This document shows, piece by piece, positions 12,130 to 24,922 of a DNA stretch of 64,000 bases. Source of the DNA: Rotaria sordida. Its lineage: Eukaryota; Rotifera; Eurotatoria; Philodinida; Philodinidae. The notes beneath the pieces were generated by a model that was not told the origin of the DNA, ran no database searches, and saw nothing but the letters and a program-made list of their open reading frames with translations. Position numbers and translations under genes: made by a program. Each line of letters starts with the position of its first letter. Within the stretch, counting starts at the first letter, position 1. The DNA lies in the NCBI GenBank assembly GCA_905250125.1, contig CAJNOL010000887.1, forward strand, positions 1 through 64,000, in the 5' to 3' direction.

Positions 12130-15100
12130 GGTGTCTGAACAGAAAGTATATTTAAAATATGTCGGTGGTTGAGTAATTATCAAACATTTTCTCTTTTCTT
12201 TTTCTTCTTCACACGCAACTTTGAATTGCATTCAATGTCGGCGGTCGTACTTTATGTAAATAAAACGCTATTGGCTTTGAAACCCATCACCATAAGCACA
12301 GTAGACTCTGTGTGGCAGACATCTGCAAACAACAAGACGCAACTCAGCAACCTTCTTCACGTGAGACATATATGAAATCCGAGCCCGATTCGACGATTCA
12401 GTATCAATCGACCGGATCCAGAGTTGTCTAATTTCGACTTAGGGCAATTGAAAATAGATGAGCAACTCCGACTTTGAAGCTCCCAGGAACTCATAAAATC
12501 AAAATTAGTGCATTTACATGATACTTTTTAGAGCATATTCATTTCAATCATCAAATTCATTTTGTGAGACGCACTTTTGTTTTTGTTTAATTCATGGATT
12601 GGATTTTTTATAATATTATTGGAATTATTGTTTGAACAAAGTTTCTGTTTCATCATCTCAGATAGATAGAGATCTCGAATAAGTAGGAATTTCATGAACG
12701 AAGCGCATAAACTATTTATCTTCTTATCAATGTTGGTCTTGAAAAAATTTTCGACAAGAAAAAATTGCACGGGATATAATTTTTTATGCGATGTCTTATC
12801 ACTGTTTTCTTCCTAAGTAATTGTTATTTATACACTTATTTGACGCCAAGAGCTTGTTTCAATCAAACGACATATTCTATCACACCGATGATCAGAGCAC
12901 ATTGTTTTCAATACCATGCGTTCTGATCTTTTCAAGTAGCTAAACTACCAACAAGATTGGTTTTTGTCGTCAGCTTGTTAACAAATTAAACTCACATCCA
13001 CACTCGCACTTCATATTACACAGCAAGGTCATATGTGAATAGAACGAAACCAATAGTTCTTTTTCCGTGCATAGAAGCACAAATGGTATGATTAAAGTAT
13101 TAGTTATTTCTGTTATTTTGGTCATAATGACATTATATGAGGGTTGTAGATCGAGGACACATCGTTTTTACACAGTTAACCTTGGATACAGAGTTGCGAC
13201 TAAAAGAATTTTCATCTAATTGTTTTTTTTATTTGTGTAATGATCAACAGCCTTTTTTTTCTTTTCAGACCCTTACAATGCAAACTCTCTTCTTTTTTCT
13301 CTTTCATCAGGTTTCTCTCTCTTAAAAAATTATATGAAAGTACAGCGACAGAAAGAAAAGCATAATTTCATACCTATTGTTGAACACTGTTAAAGATGAT
13401 TCACACTTTCTTTATTTTTTCGGTTCAGAATGCATACACACGCATAAAAATACATATATATGAGTGCGGAATAGACGGCTTTATATAGATACAGATGATA
13501 AGAAAAACAAAGAGAAAGAGCAAGATATATGAAAAAAGTAATGCATAATCTTGCGTGCTAGCATGCCTCATAACGATCTCTCCTGTTAGCCAAAAAAAAA
13601 TAATGTTTCATCTATTGTTTTTTTTTGGTTTTAAATAAATATGTGTGGAAAGAAGCAAAAAAAAGAAATGAAAGAGTTATAAAATAACAAAGAGAAAGAA
13701 AGAAAGGAAAAAAAGTAACGAATATAATTATATAACAACAAAGGGAAGAAAAAATCATCTTGTCGTACAAAATATTGTTTTCAAATTCATACAAATACTT
13801 GATTTATTGAAGATATATATATATATCAGAGAAGACAAGTTAAAAGATTATAATAAAGAAGTAGATAGAGCTATATGCCACGACAAAATCAAAGTTACAT
13901 AATTATAAACAATGAAAAGTGTTTGTCCATTAAAAGAAAACTGAAAAGGTAAAGTTATTGGATAAATATGTAATAAAAAAATATCAGCAGCCCTTATTTC
14001 ACCATATAGAACATCTATTTAAACGAAATCGAAAACTATTGGCTAGAATTTTATAATCGAATATATACAGGTAATAACACTTGAAGTATCATAAAACGTG
14101 TTCGAAAAATAATAAGAATTAAGTCATTCGAAGATAACATATAAATAATAAAATTATTTTGAAAACCTAAGCAGATCTTAAAAAGCAAACGATGGGCGCA
14201 ATGAGTGGTCGAAAGTTTGAAATAGATGATTTTGCTCGTTTGATTCGATTTCCGAGTTCTTGGACATATTTCAATCACTTGAAAGCCATTGAAATTTCGA
14301 CCATTCAAAGAGAGTAAATCTATCGAAAAACTAGCTTTGACTGTTCGGTATAACTTTAAATACTGGAAACTTCTTCAAAGTCTGAATTATGCAATATTCT
14401 TTATTGCTATTCATTGATATTATCGAAATTATTTATGCTCGATATACTTTTCTAATTTTTTAGAAGAATATTTATCATTTATGGATTGAAACCATGATAA
14501 AAATCAGTTCGGATTCATGTTCAAGACATAATCATATAAAATTTTTAGTTTTTGAACTCTTCAAAAAATATTTCGAAGCATTATTTTGTCCTTTTATCAC
14601 GCAGATGATCAGTGAGTCTTGGCACATTTTATTTATTAAACAAGTTCTTGCACTGAAATTTTAGATTTTAAAAAGTTTTTTAATTTAAAAAATTTTTTCC
14701 CATATTTTCTTAACTAAAGAGACAAGATTTAAAAAAGAACAAAATAGTTATTGGAATGTTGTTTTAGATAAATGGAAAGGATACTTTTCATGAAAGTAGA
14801 ATAGTTCATATTTGGTTGAGATGCATGACGAAAGTTTATTAATCATCAGTACCCATTTTCGAATTTTCTCTTCTCTACTTATTCGATAGGTATTAACAGC
14901 TCCGAAATGAAACATCTAGCGGACAATCTTTAAAAATTTTTTCAACGTTCGATACTCTCGAAACCCCTCGAGAAGGGCCCTAGGTCGAATGTTCAGAGTG
15001 TCACGTTCCGATAGGTCGAGAGCTCGGTGAAAGGTAGAATATTTTCATTTCTACAGATTCATAGGAGATGCAAATCGGCAGCTCGACATACCAATCGGCT

Positions 15101-15167
15101 GACAGCTTAGGAATGTGACGAATGACACTAAGAACATAATAATTACCAGTTTGGCCATGTACAACTC

Positions 15168-15236
15168 TGGAGTGGACGTGAGTGTTAATCGCTTATAATC
15201 TGCATTAACACCCACCCCCAACGCCCACAGTCACAG
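15168..15236. repeat. Short GTG/CAC foldback
   Basis: A G/T-rich arm (15,171-15,190, with GTGAGTGTTAAT) is followed by a C/A-rich arm (15,202-15,233, with ATTAACACCCAC). They form an imperfect inverted repeat of a type seen at eight further places in the window. Confidence 0.5.
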
Positions 15237-16286
15237 CTAAATTCATCCTTGATGCTAAATACAAGCAGTGATATGGATGAACTAGATACGAGAAGATAAC
15301 TTATGTAACAAGCCCTAAGAGTGTTTTTGGAAGAATCGACGGATAGTTGAAAAACGTTACTTTCGAAAACAAAATTTTCACTGACCTCTGAAACTTTTAC
15401 GGTTGCTGTTCTGCCTCTATCCCTGAGAAAATTTCTTCATACTCCACCGAAACAAACTCCAATTCGCTGAGGAGTGAAATGAACTTCTAGGAGGCAATAT
15501 CTCCTCGGCTCACCTCTCTAGATAAACTACTGACCTAAAAATTGTTATACATATGATGACATCATACAAGAAATACTTTAAATATATGTTTTATGACAGT
15601 TACAGGCATCCTCAGAGGAGAAAAAATCCATGGTTCGTACATTTCTGATGGCGATATTTAACTGTTTTGATCTAGATATGGACAACATGCAGACATTTTG
15701 TATTTGTTATAGCTTCAACTACACGAAATCTCTATTTCGAGAAGTTGAAAGAAGGGACAAGTTTTAGTTAGATATTATTACTATCTATTGAAGTGAAAAT
15801 CAAGTCATTATATTCAGGAGTAACTTTTGAAACAAAGAACACATGCGAGTCTCAATGAAGAAGTATGTGGATTGAGAAGACAAATGGATCATGTTTTTAG
15901 GATCTGTTAGTAGCTCGTATTCATGTCCATTTATAGAAAAATAAATGAATTTTAGCATTGTTTAATATCATGTTGTTGAATTCTATCTAAACTTTTATAT
16001 CAAATCGATTGGATGATAATATGAGACTATCATAGGTTATAATCTTTCGATGAAGATGAAAAAACTCTCAAATAAATGATTAGCGTACCACAATTCCATA
16101 TAGAAATTTACGACTGTACTAAGCAATGAAAGGCATATGAAATTTCGGTCGGTAACGAACACTGCAAATAACATCATATGCAAAGCAAAAGTATTGTTTG
16201 CTTAAATACAGTGAAAGACTCCTTTGATGAAAGAAAATGATAGGGATAACACTATTTGTTTTCATTTGTGACAAGATTATAGAAGA

Positions 16287-17083
16287 ATGAACGCACGAAG
16301 GAATGTTGTTTTGCTTTCGTGTTTCCTATTCTTATGTCTACTAAACCGATTAGATTCGATCGATCCTTGCATTTACGACTTGAATAAAAAAGGAATAATC
16401 GATTTAACTAGTGTTGGTCATGTAGATGGGACACCTACGTGAAAAAACATATTACTTAAAAAGAGCGATAGCCATGGTAAATTTGGTCATCTTCAACTTT
16501 CATAAACAGGAAATCTCATTCTTTCTTGTGTACTCATACAATCCATATCATCCATTCATCCAAAGCTCATATACAAATGTTGCTGCCTGTTAAAGTAAGA
16601 AACATTAGCACTTCATTTTCAAATATATCTTCTTGAAATTTCACTTAACATATGCCACAGACGAAAAACTAGCCTTATTTATTGAGTATCAAAATATTGT
16701 GCAATGGAAAATTACATCAGGTCAAAATTTACCTACTCTAGTCTATACAATGATAGACAGAATATTGTCTGTTGATTTACAGTGTTTGAGCTCAGGAGGG
16801 CCTGACAAGTTAGAAATGCATGGATATGATTTTACGACACACCTGTATACAATGACACTATCACCCAAATGTACATGTTGAGATGGCTGTAAAGGTCAGA
16901 AACAGATTCTGTACTATGCATGATCTTGTATAAAATATTCGATCTATCATAACAGATGGTCCTGATCCTCCTCGACAACCGAAAAATATATTGAGTGGTG
17001 AAGCAATATTTATCATTGTACTCGTGATTCTTTCTGCTATCTATTTAACTGGCATGGAGACTGACTACACCATTGTTCTATAG
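16287..17083 (+). pseudogene. Decayed MRH-domain (mannose-6-phosphate receptor-like) membrane protein gene
   Basis: Exon 1 (from ATG 16,287) encodes a signal peptide (VVLLSCFLFLCLL), then DPCIYDLNKKGIIDLTSVGH and VDGTP, typical of MRH/ATG27-like lumenal domains. A second block after an acceptor at about 16,509 reads YSYNPYHPF...NVAAC. A third (16,604-16,890) reads LTYATDEKLALFIEYQN...GYDFTTHLYTMTLSPKCTC. The last exon (16,955-17,083) is phase-matched and gives a Pro-rich stalk and one membrane segment (GEAIFIIVLVILSAIYLTG). Lesions: the exon 1 donor (AC|GTGAAA) is out of phase with the YSYNP frame; TAA follows NVAAC where the family has a residue; TGA interrupts the CTC/DGC motif; and the usual NPC cysteine is Y. 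Family members act in lysosomal or Golgi sorting. An unusual splice pattern is less likely than decay. Confidence 0.6.
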
Positions 17084-17354
17084 ACACAACTTTATTCATG
17101 TTTCAGTACGCACTTTTTACATCCTTGTTTCCTTTCTAACAAGTGCTCTTAATGATATTTTTTATAATCATAGTTTTTTATTTACGTCAATATAAGATAC
17201 TATTTGTATGTTTGACGCAATACGAAATACAGATTCTTGAGTTTGGGAGAAACAATTTATTAATATTTTAATCATTGATGATATAAGTATTCACGTGAAC
17301 TATTGGAGGAAGTCACTGTCATTTATAGAGAGAATAGAGAAAAATGGCTATAGA

Positions 17355-18314
17355 TTACATTTTGTAATTTTTGATCATATATTCATAAACATTGGGATAA
17401 ATGAATTGATCAATGTCGGTTGTGCGGGATGTTGGATTTTGAAAATATTGTCGAATTTGTGTCGAACTTATATCCACAATTTTATCACGTTCCTTTTCTA
17501 ATTTAACATAGATAACGTCAGTCGATCTAATTGACTGATGAATGTGTTGTTCATTATAACCACTTCGAAAGACAACCGCACAGGCCATGTTTTTCTGTTT
17601 CGCCATCCTCTCAAGATAAGAACATTTATTAAAATGATCCAAACCGCAGACATAAACCACACGCAATGGATGCTTCAGGAATTTATCTTGATGGACAAGA
17701 GTATCATTAAGAAAATCACAAAGATTTTCAGTTACAGGACCAAAATCAACAAATTCACTGGGCCACTCACATTCACCGCGCGAAACAGTGATCCAAGATG
17801 ACAGTTTATCATGCTCAATAGCGCCTTCACAGAGTTGACATCGATCTTCGGCTGGAATCCATGCTGAATCGCCCAGTTTGGAACGTACATACGAATCACT
17901 ATGATAAATATTAATATGTTTATTAAAAGACGAAAACATTGTAAATGACATACTGTGTTGGTGAGAGATATCCTGCGAGAACATTCCATGATGGCTGATG
18001 TTCGTTCTCAAGATATTGTTTGACACGTAAAAGGTTTTGAAGATGTGAAGGGTGAATTGGATTGAAAGAGCCAGTTGTAATCAAAACGCAACTACGTATA
18101 AATTTATATTGACAACAAATGTTTAATTCAGTCTCTCTTTCTCTGTATGAGAGTCAATGTGGATGCGTTTGTAACTTACACTTACGTCTAGATATTCGCA
18201 GACCCTGTAGAAAAAAATTCAGCGCAACGCATAGTAGTTTAAAATTGGAAACGCGATAGAGCCTTTTCAATAGCAGACAAAAGTAGTGTAATCAACTTAC
18301 TCAATGTGTGCCAT
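17355..18314 (-). CDS. NMNAT-like nicotinamide/nicotinate mononucleotide adenylyltransferase
   Basis: Three exons (18314-18301, 18091-17954, 17898-17355) give 231 aa in a closed frame. The short first exon MAHI(D) has a good start context (ATAATGG). Family marks: the nucleotide-binding loop CVLITTGSFNPIHPSHL, with H18 and H21 in the (H/T)xxH catalytic position, and the C-terminal ISSTQIR signature at 194-200. Between them are SPTHDSYVRSKL and VVYVCGLDHF, matching the order in NMNAT (length about 230-280). The known reaction is NMN (or NaMN) + ATP to NAD (or NaAD) + PPi. No targeting signal is obvious, so it is probably cytosolic or nuclear. The core exon can equally be joined in phase to the last exon of the upstream ADP-ribosyltransferase gene (donor at 18,801), making one fusion protein. 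Which first exon is used cannot be decided from sequence. The enzyme family is clear; eukaryotic versus bacterial type is not. Confidence 0.75.
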
Positions 18315-18796
18315 TATACTTATTACAGTCGTATTGCACAAAAATTTCAAACAGAAACGATGTAAAATATTAACAGAAAGAGTTCATCCACTGAAATGTT
18401 TTTCTTTTATCATTCTATGAGTGCTCGATGAAATAATCCCAAGTCAAATAATTTTTTATATTTTTTAACCAAATTTTATCAGCAAAAACCTAGACGACGA
18501 CTTTCGAAAAGACGAGTTACCCCGATGTGAAAGTATTTTCTGAGTTGAGATATCATGAATCCAAGGCTCAAGTAATATTTATATCAGAAGTCAACTGGTG
18601 CGCAAGTTCGTTAGAGTCGAGCTGGTGCCTTTAACCAAGGCTTTTCCATTGTATCTGCGATGAAGAATTAATTAAAATACTTTAGCTTTAGACATAGAGT
18701 TGGTTAAACAGAGGTTTTTTAACGATTGTATTGATTTCCCAAGCTGGTTTCTGATGTGATTACGATTCAACACAAGCGTCTTCTTTCTATTGGTAC

Positions 18797-21700
18797 TTAC
18801 TTCTGATCGCTGTCGGCGAGTCTGCGCTTTGTACAATTTTTCATCAAAATTTCAATATTTGTGTTCATCCGATTGTGCATCGAAGTATCGTTTCGTTGAT
18901 CATTTCGATTTTTGAAGTGCTTGCTAACGTTTGCACTTTGATTTGTTTGGAGAGTGGCAACATCTGATGTACGAGACTTCGTTTCATTTTCTAAAATCAT
19001 CGAAGAACAAGTATTAAAAAGCGTTGATATAGAGTTTATAAGGCTATGTAACTATGTATATGACTACAATATCGTGCCGTGTAAAAAAAGAAGTTTGGAA
19101 AACAAATGATTTATAGTACTTGGAATTGGACTATTATGTCAGGTTTTCTATTTCGTATTTCACACATGATTGAATACAGCACGTTGAATAGTTTAGAATT
19201 ATAATAGCTTTAGATTTGAAAAGCTAGATGCATAATTTTTCATAGAGTCAACTAACTTTGTTGAAGGAATCATTATTTTTACTTACTGTGCTCTTAAAGA
19301 ATAGAAATTCGTTTTGCTGAAATTTTCACTTTTCTTCGCTCATTGTCTTAAAACTCTTTCACAACAATAAAGATTTAAATTATGAAGAACTGTTAAGTAA
19401 ACAGTCGAGAGGTACATCGAAACATTAGCAGGAACTTGTTCGAGATGAAGTGTTCATATGACATCGTGAGACTAAATGAATCTGATACATGAGTAATAAC
19501 AGGTTTTATTGAGTACTATAATAGCAAAGATATCTTAGACATTTTCCACCTGCAACATTTATCTAATAGACAAATACTATTAACATTCTGGAAACTAGCT
19601 GCTTAAAAAATAGTTAATGGTACAAAAAACAAAACTAAGTTTGGAAAATTCTATTGTTTTGATATACATAAATTGTGTCAATATGTTAAAATTCAAATAA
19701 CTCGATCTGGACTCATCATTAGCAATTCGTATTTTGAATTTGATAGGTTTTCCATCGAGAATGATAATTGGGCTCGAATATAGTAAATCTCAGTAATAGG
19801 TATGATGAGCCCTTTCTATGTTAGCAACCTCCCTCTTCACTTTTCTTGATACTCACTTTTCAAAAGAAAACCGAGACCGATCGATGGTCACTGTTTTTGG
19901 AATCTTTCTTGAGTTCAGCTTTTTTACTCACCAGTGGTCTTTGCGGATGCAATCAAAGGAGTTCTTGTACGCTCGCTCGACACAATCGATGGACTTTTTA
20001 GACGTTCGATTTCTCTTTTGAGAAGTTGAATTTCATCGTTCAGATGCTTAACCTCTTGATTAGACTGCTGGACTTCTTGTTTTAGATGGCGATTATCCTG
20101 CTTAAGCTGCTGAGTTTCTTCTTTGTGACGTTCAATCTCTTGAAAGTTGTGCTGAATTTCTTGTTGCATACGACGATTATCCTGTTTGAGACGTTGAATC
20201 TCGTCTTCGTAATTAGCATAATTTTTATTTAGGGCTTGCTTTTCAGTTACAAGCTTGTTAATATCAGCCTCTTGTTGGTTGCGTAGCGTATTCAGCTGCT
20301 GGTTTTCGTTCTTGAATTGTTCTAGTCTTAATTGCAACTGTTCGTAACTAGAATTTTCCGCTTCAGGACCTCAACAATTAGAAAACATAGCTTAAATATC
20401 GTGGAATGATTAGGAATTTATTTGCTTGAATTCAGAAAAAAAGTCATGAATAGTTTTTATTCGTGAATGTTGCAAGTCATATAGAGTAATGAACATCTAG
20501 AGAAAACCACATTAAAGGAACGGAATAGCTCTTATTGAGTGTAAATATTCGTAAATATTTCGTTCAAACCTATCCTAGTTTTCACTATTCTTCTCATCAA
20601 GAGCATCAAAATTGACTCAAGATTCAGTTTGGAAAAAAGAACAAATTGATGAGGAATCCTCATCATTTATTATTTTTTTTGTATAATTTAAATGGCAATT
20701 TATGTCTTCGTCAACAGCTAATGCACTTAGTTTCCATATCAAATTGATTCGATTTACTATTCCTTTATAAAGTCAATACATTTCAAATCAAAACATCTTC
20801 TGCTTTAATCGGATATCTCTTAGTTAGCCTATTACCATTAGTGTTTCTTGAGACCCGGTGGCGCATTGAGAAGGCAACACATTCAAAAATTTAGTAGCAA
20901 GAATGGAAATGAAGATATGAATTGTGATGATTGGGGATTATATTACATAATAACTAAGTCATCATTTATTTCTTTACTAGGCAGATGGATATGTCACAGC
21001 CCATACTCATTGTACGAGATCGTTTCAGAGCTGTAGCCTTTACAATTTAACAATAGTATTCAAATATATGTCTATGCACATGTACATTGTTCGGTAGGAC
21101 TTTAGTAATACAAGAAATATCAGACTATAAGCATCTTATTCTCGTTCGTTCATCTTTTATTTATTATTAGCTGAACGGGTTTCTATCATGTGAATCATTA
21201 AAGCGTGAATTTAGTATCTGCTGTGTTCTTTGCATCTATTACTAATGCTTCTCTAGAATAGTTTTCATACATGATGCGTAACCACGTCGAACCACTGATT
21301 CAACTGACTATTTTCGCTAATGAATACAATTCAATGGGCTAACTTTAACTATTGAATCATTTTCAGGTAGAACAATATCCATCACATGATACTGAGCTAG
21401 GTGCTCGAAGAACAGCTATGGAATCGACTAACTTTGAATTTAACTGTCAATGGGAATGGATACCTCCATGTCAAGAATTCGCTTCCAAAATTCACACATG
21501 ATAAGTAAGATGCTTCGAAAGAGGCTCTTTTCGATGTATGTAGAAAAAAAATGCTAAGATTTTTAGCAAGATTGATTCTGGTCTCACTATTCTGATTCAA
21601 ATTGCAATTGATTCGATATCACTATTTTGTCTGTTGGATGTGTTCATAGTATGTAACTAATAGTTTAAGTGTCACTCAAAATACATAAGATATCGATTTT

Positions 21701-23006
21701 TTTTCTCGAAATGGCGAACAATCTTTTGTATAGATAGCATACACGACAGCAACTACCTTGTTTCTTCCAAAATTATAACTCGATTTTACTGTAGTCTGCC
21801 AATTGACAGGTTCATTTCTAGTTGATGTAAAGTAACATTTGTTGTTGACAGCAACTTATCTTTGTGTGACGAAGTGAAGAAAAGAGAAGACAATAGACTG
21901 TTGACTTCTAAAAGGAAGACTGACTGTAGTAGAATATTGCCTCTCTCAGTTTTTTCGAACACGTATCTCAAGTGAGAGTTGAAATTGTTTTCGCCATAGA
22001 ATTTTGATGAAAGTTTATTTCTTGTTGAGATAGGCTAACCTCAACTAGATAGGTATCTAAGTCGAGCAAAGGGTTCTATTTCAATGAGCTTTCATTTGAA
22101 TGTGCCGTGTCTGTAAGTCTAACTTTAGTTTTATCTTGCAATATTCACTCAACTGTGACACAGTAGATGAATTTCAATATTATAAACTTCAAAACGGATT
22201 GGGTTGTTAAACTTCTGGTATCAGACGTTCTACAACACATGCTCCAGTTGTTTAATGTTATTCTTACCTGCTAGAATACCATACGGTGGTTCCAGAAGCA
22301 TATATGGTGGTGCTATTTCACGCAAATGAATAATATGCCCATTGTCTTCATCTCCTGAATGGCTAATGACTTTGAAATGTGTACACGGAAGAAGCAGTAT
22401 TTCTTCTTTCTGTGCATAAGAGTGACGTTCTATGTTTTTTCCATTTAAGCATTCAATTAAGAATAAAGTGTATGGGCCTGGTGTGCTGAAATATTGCTTG
22501 GGTTCTAGAATTTTGACGGAAGTCGTACATGAACTGAATGCCCACCATGTAATGTTATCACCACGGTTATATAAGGAGCGTAAATCACCACGAGCTCCTC
22601 GCCAGACAATAATTTTGGTTGACGGTAATTTGAACAGGGCGGTTAATACCAGTTTTAAGTAAGGAAACCAAGGAATAAGTTTCTTCCGATCTTTATCACG
22701 AAGTGTTCGATTCAAAACTGAATAAAGATTCTGATAATATGGATCCCACTTCATTGTATACAAAAAAATGGCGGCTGATTCGTGTTGATGGAGGTTGTCG
22801 GCTGGATTTTTACATCTACTTATTGCTTTCCGAGCTTGTGATTCGACATTATCGACCAGATTATTCAATTTCACTACAGCTTCGTTTAAGTATACAAGAG
22901 GTTCTTTGGTATAATCAGGTAAAGGAGTAAGTATATGCAAATGTTCTTTATCAGCATCGAAAAGGCGAGTATTGACATGAGACATATCAACAGAGCTTGT
23001 AGCCAT
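18797..23006 (-). CDS. ADP-ribosyltransferase (R-S-E type) with coiled-coil tail
   Basis: Exons 23006-22268, 20369-19932 and 18990-18797 join in phases 1 and 1. If exon 3 is read to its TAA, the product is 456 aa. Residues 1-245 form an ART fold of the mono-ADP-ribosyltransferase type: R136 in VWRGARGDL, the serine motif FSSCTTS (157-163) and the catalytic glutamate E202 in AQKEEILLLP. The position two before that glutamate is K200, where arginine-specific enzymes have E. No signal peptide or GPI tail, so it is probably cytosolic. Exon 2 is a Q/K/E-rich coiled coil with a 28-residue (four-heptad) repeat starting at RLKQDN and QLKQDN. Exon 3 is polar. The TAA is part of a consensus donor (AA|GTAAGT) whose phase fits the NMNAT exon at 18,091, so the protein may continue. 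ARTs use NAD to modify proteins; such genes are expanded in bdelloids. Confidence 0.8.
20370..22267. other. Long intron 1 of the ADP-ribosyltransferase gene
   Basis: This 1.9-kb intron lies between the enzymatic and coiled-coil exons. ORFs inside it (for example 20848-21036 plus, 21786-21971 minus) have no family marks. Confidence 0.5.
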
Positions 23007-24754
23007 TCTTGTAGTGGAATTGTCTCGTTACTTTTGTTCAATAATTGAGTCCGATAAGTGACGGTTGACTGAGATTTATAATTTTGCGTATATCTTCAAT
23101 AAGACAATGAATACTGAAATTTCACTCATTGTACACTCGAGAGTGTTTCACTCAGGTAAATCAAAATATTTCAGTCTATGTATAACGATGATCATCAACT
23201 AGTACACTCCTATTTCCGCACATTGGATACGGTATTTTGATAGCTGCAAAATTGGTTTACTTTTCACGTTGCACAAGATAAATTACTATGGTAGAATAGG
23301 CTAAGGCCAATTTCACGAAGGTTCGAAAGAAGGACTGATCAACTCGGTCACTACGACGTTCAAATATAGAAAAATGATGATATATAAAGTTCTGTACATC
23401 TATCACAGATTGGCCCAGAATACTCAAAAATGTTTTTAGTATTGCAGATTGTGACAGACATGTCTGCCACAGTCTGTAATACAGGCTAGTAGGGAGATAG
23501 AGTAGGAAGAAGTGAGCACACTTGCTTCACTATAGACTTTACCACTAATTAACAATCATTCTTCACAAAAGTATTATAACCTATTTATACCTGATCACTA
23601 AGAATCTAAAATTCAGAAATAATGAAAAGTAAAAGAGAGATACTTCTATTGTTCCTTTTCCGCACCTACCTTGAGAAGTTTTGAGTATGTTTTCTTTACT
23701 CTTTTCGAAAGAATTATCTATAGCAATTAGCAAAGAGTCATATACTAACTCATCCTGATCAAAGTTTTTTGTATTGGAAAACGAGTATCGTGGAACACCT
23801 GTGACTTATGCTGTTTACCATGAAAAAATAGGTGCTTTTTTGCAATGGCACAGCAATTTGGCCACAATTCGTCCCAGTTTACAAACAACAAGTAAGGAAC
23901 AGCTCTAGAGCTGAATAGAATGTAATTTCGGGAAAGGTTACGTATTGATTTACCTATGCTATAAAATACAATATTGCATACACTAATACATCGAAAAATC
24001 CAAAAATGAGAGAAAATGGTAAGGATGGTCAATTTTGGTTATGAAAGAAATAATGTAGAGAATAATAAAGTGTGTGAGATTCAAGGATAGTCACAACTCA
24101 ATAGCAATACATGTTGGAAAGAACTCGAAATAAAATAATTTAAAAATATACTGAGGTCATACCTTCGATGACTCTTGTATTGTCGATCAATGAGTATTTG
24201 GATTCTAAAACCACTAAAACTAGACAATATGTCTTTTTTAACGCAATATTCAATGGGCCGCGAACTGCTCTGAAAATCGATCCATATGGCTTTTCGTCAC
24301 AGGAAGTTGCCAACTACAATAAAGTCTTTAGAAAAGGGATCTTCTAAGGTTTTGCTAAATGAACACGACTATCGAATCAATTGCCTGAAAGTCACATTTT
24401 ATTGCAGTATGAAAGAATTCATCCATACAGCACAACTACGAAATTAGAGAAGTCATCCATAGGAGCCCATTACTAACTTGAAAGAAAAGTGCAATATAGT
24501 CAAGCCGATTCAATTTGTTTCTCCCTTATACACATTTAGCATTGGATTGCAGCTATCATCTCAGAAAGGGTTCATTTTACCTGTAGCTTTAACCGAAAAT
24601 CAAAATTTTGTACGACTTGACAAACCTTATCGAATCAGCGTGGATGTTAAATGTTGAGTGAAATATCATGATGATTGCACAAGTAGTGGCAAATAGCGTC
24701 AATAATTAATGGTGTTTGTAAAAACAAAGCATACGTCTGAAAATCTCTCATGCT

Positions 24755-24922
24755 ATCGCGTCACCGTCAGTGTGCGTAAGGGGCACTATGTACACTTGTG
24801 TGCGTTACGTCTGAGACGCTTGATGTGAGTTCGGCAGCATGTATCCATGCATACACCTCGTACGCATTACCGAACATCTCTCACGTAGCCTTGGAACTTG
24901 GGTGTAGGTGAGGGTGTGGTGA
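24755..24922. repeat. GTG/CAC-rich foldback-like patch
   Basis: G/T-rich words (GTGTGCGTAAG, GGGTGTAGGTGAGGGTGTGG) alternate with C/A-rich ones (ATACACCTCGTACG). TTCGG...CCGAA form a small inverted repeat inside. It is similar in word content to the other GTG/CAC foldbacks but more scrambled. Confidence 0.35.

Larger units (their letters stand above)
11093..16286. other. Gene-poor stretch
   Basis: This AT-rich stretch has two overlapping minus-strand ORFs (listed separately), A/G- and T-rich simple tracts (13,600-13,830) and a GC-richer patch at about 14,950-15,130. A short GTG/CAC foldback lies at 15,168-15,236. No gene with a recognisable family was found. Confidence 0.5.

Noticed and set aside
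18186..18204. A 19-bp minus-strand microexon (CTACAG|GGTCTGCG...CTAGAC|GTAAGT) between the ART and NMNAT exons.
   Set aside because: It accepts phase 2 but leaves phase 0, which puts the NMNAT exon out of frame.
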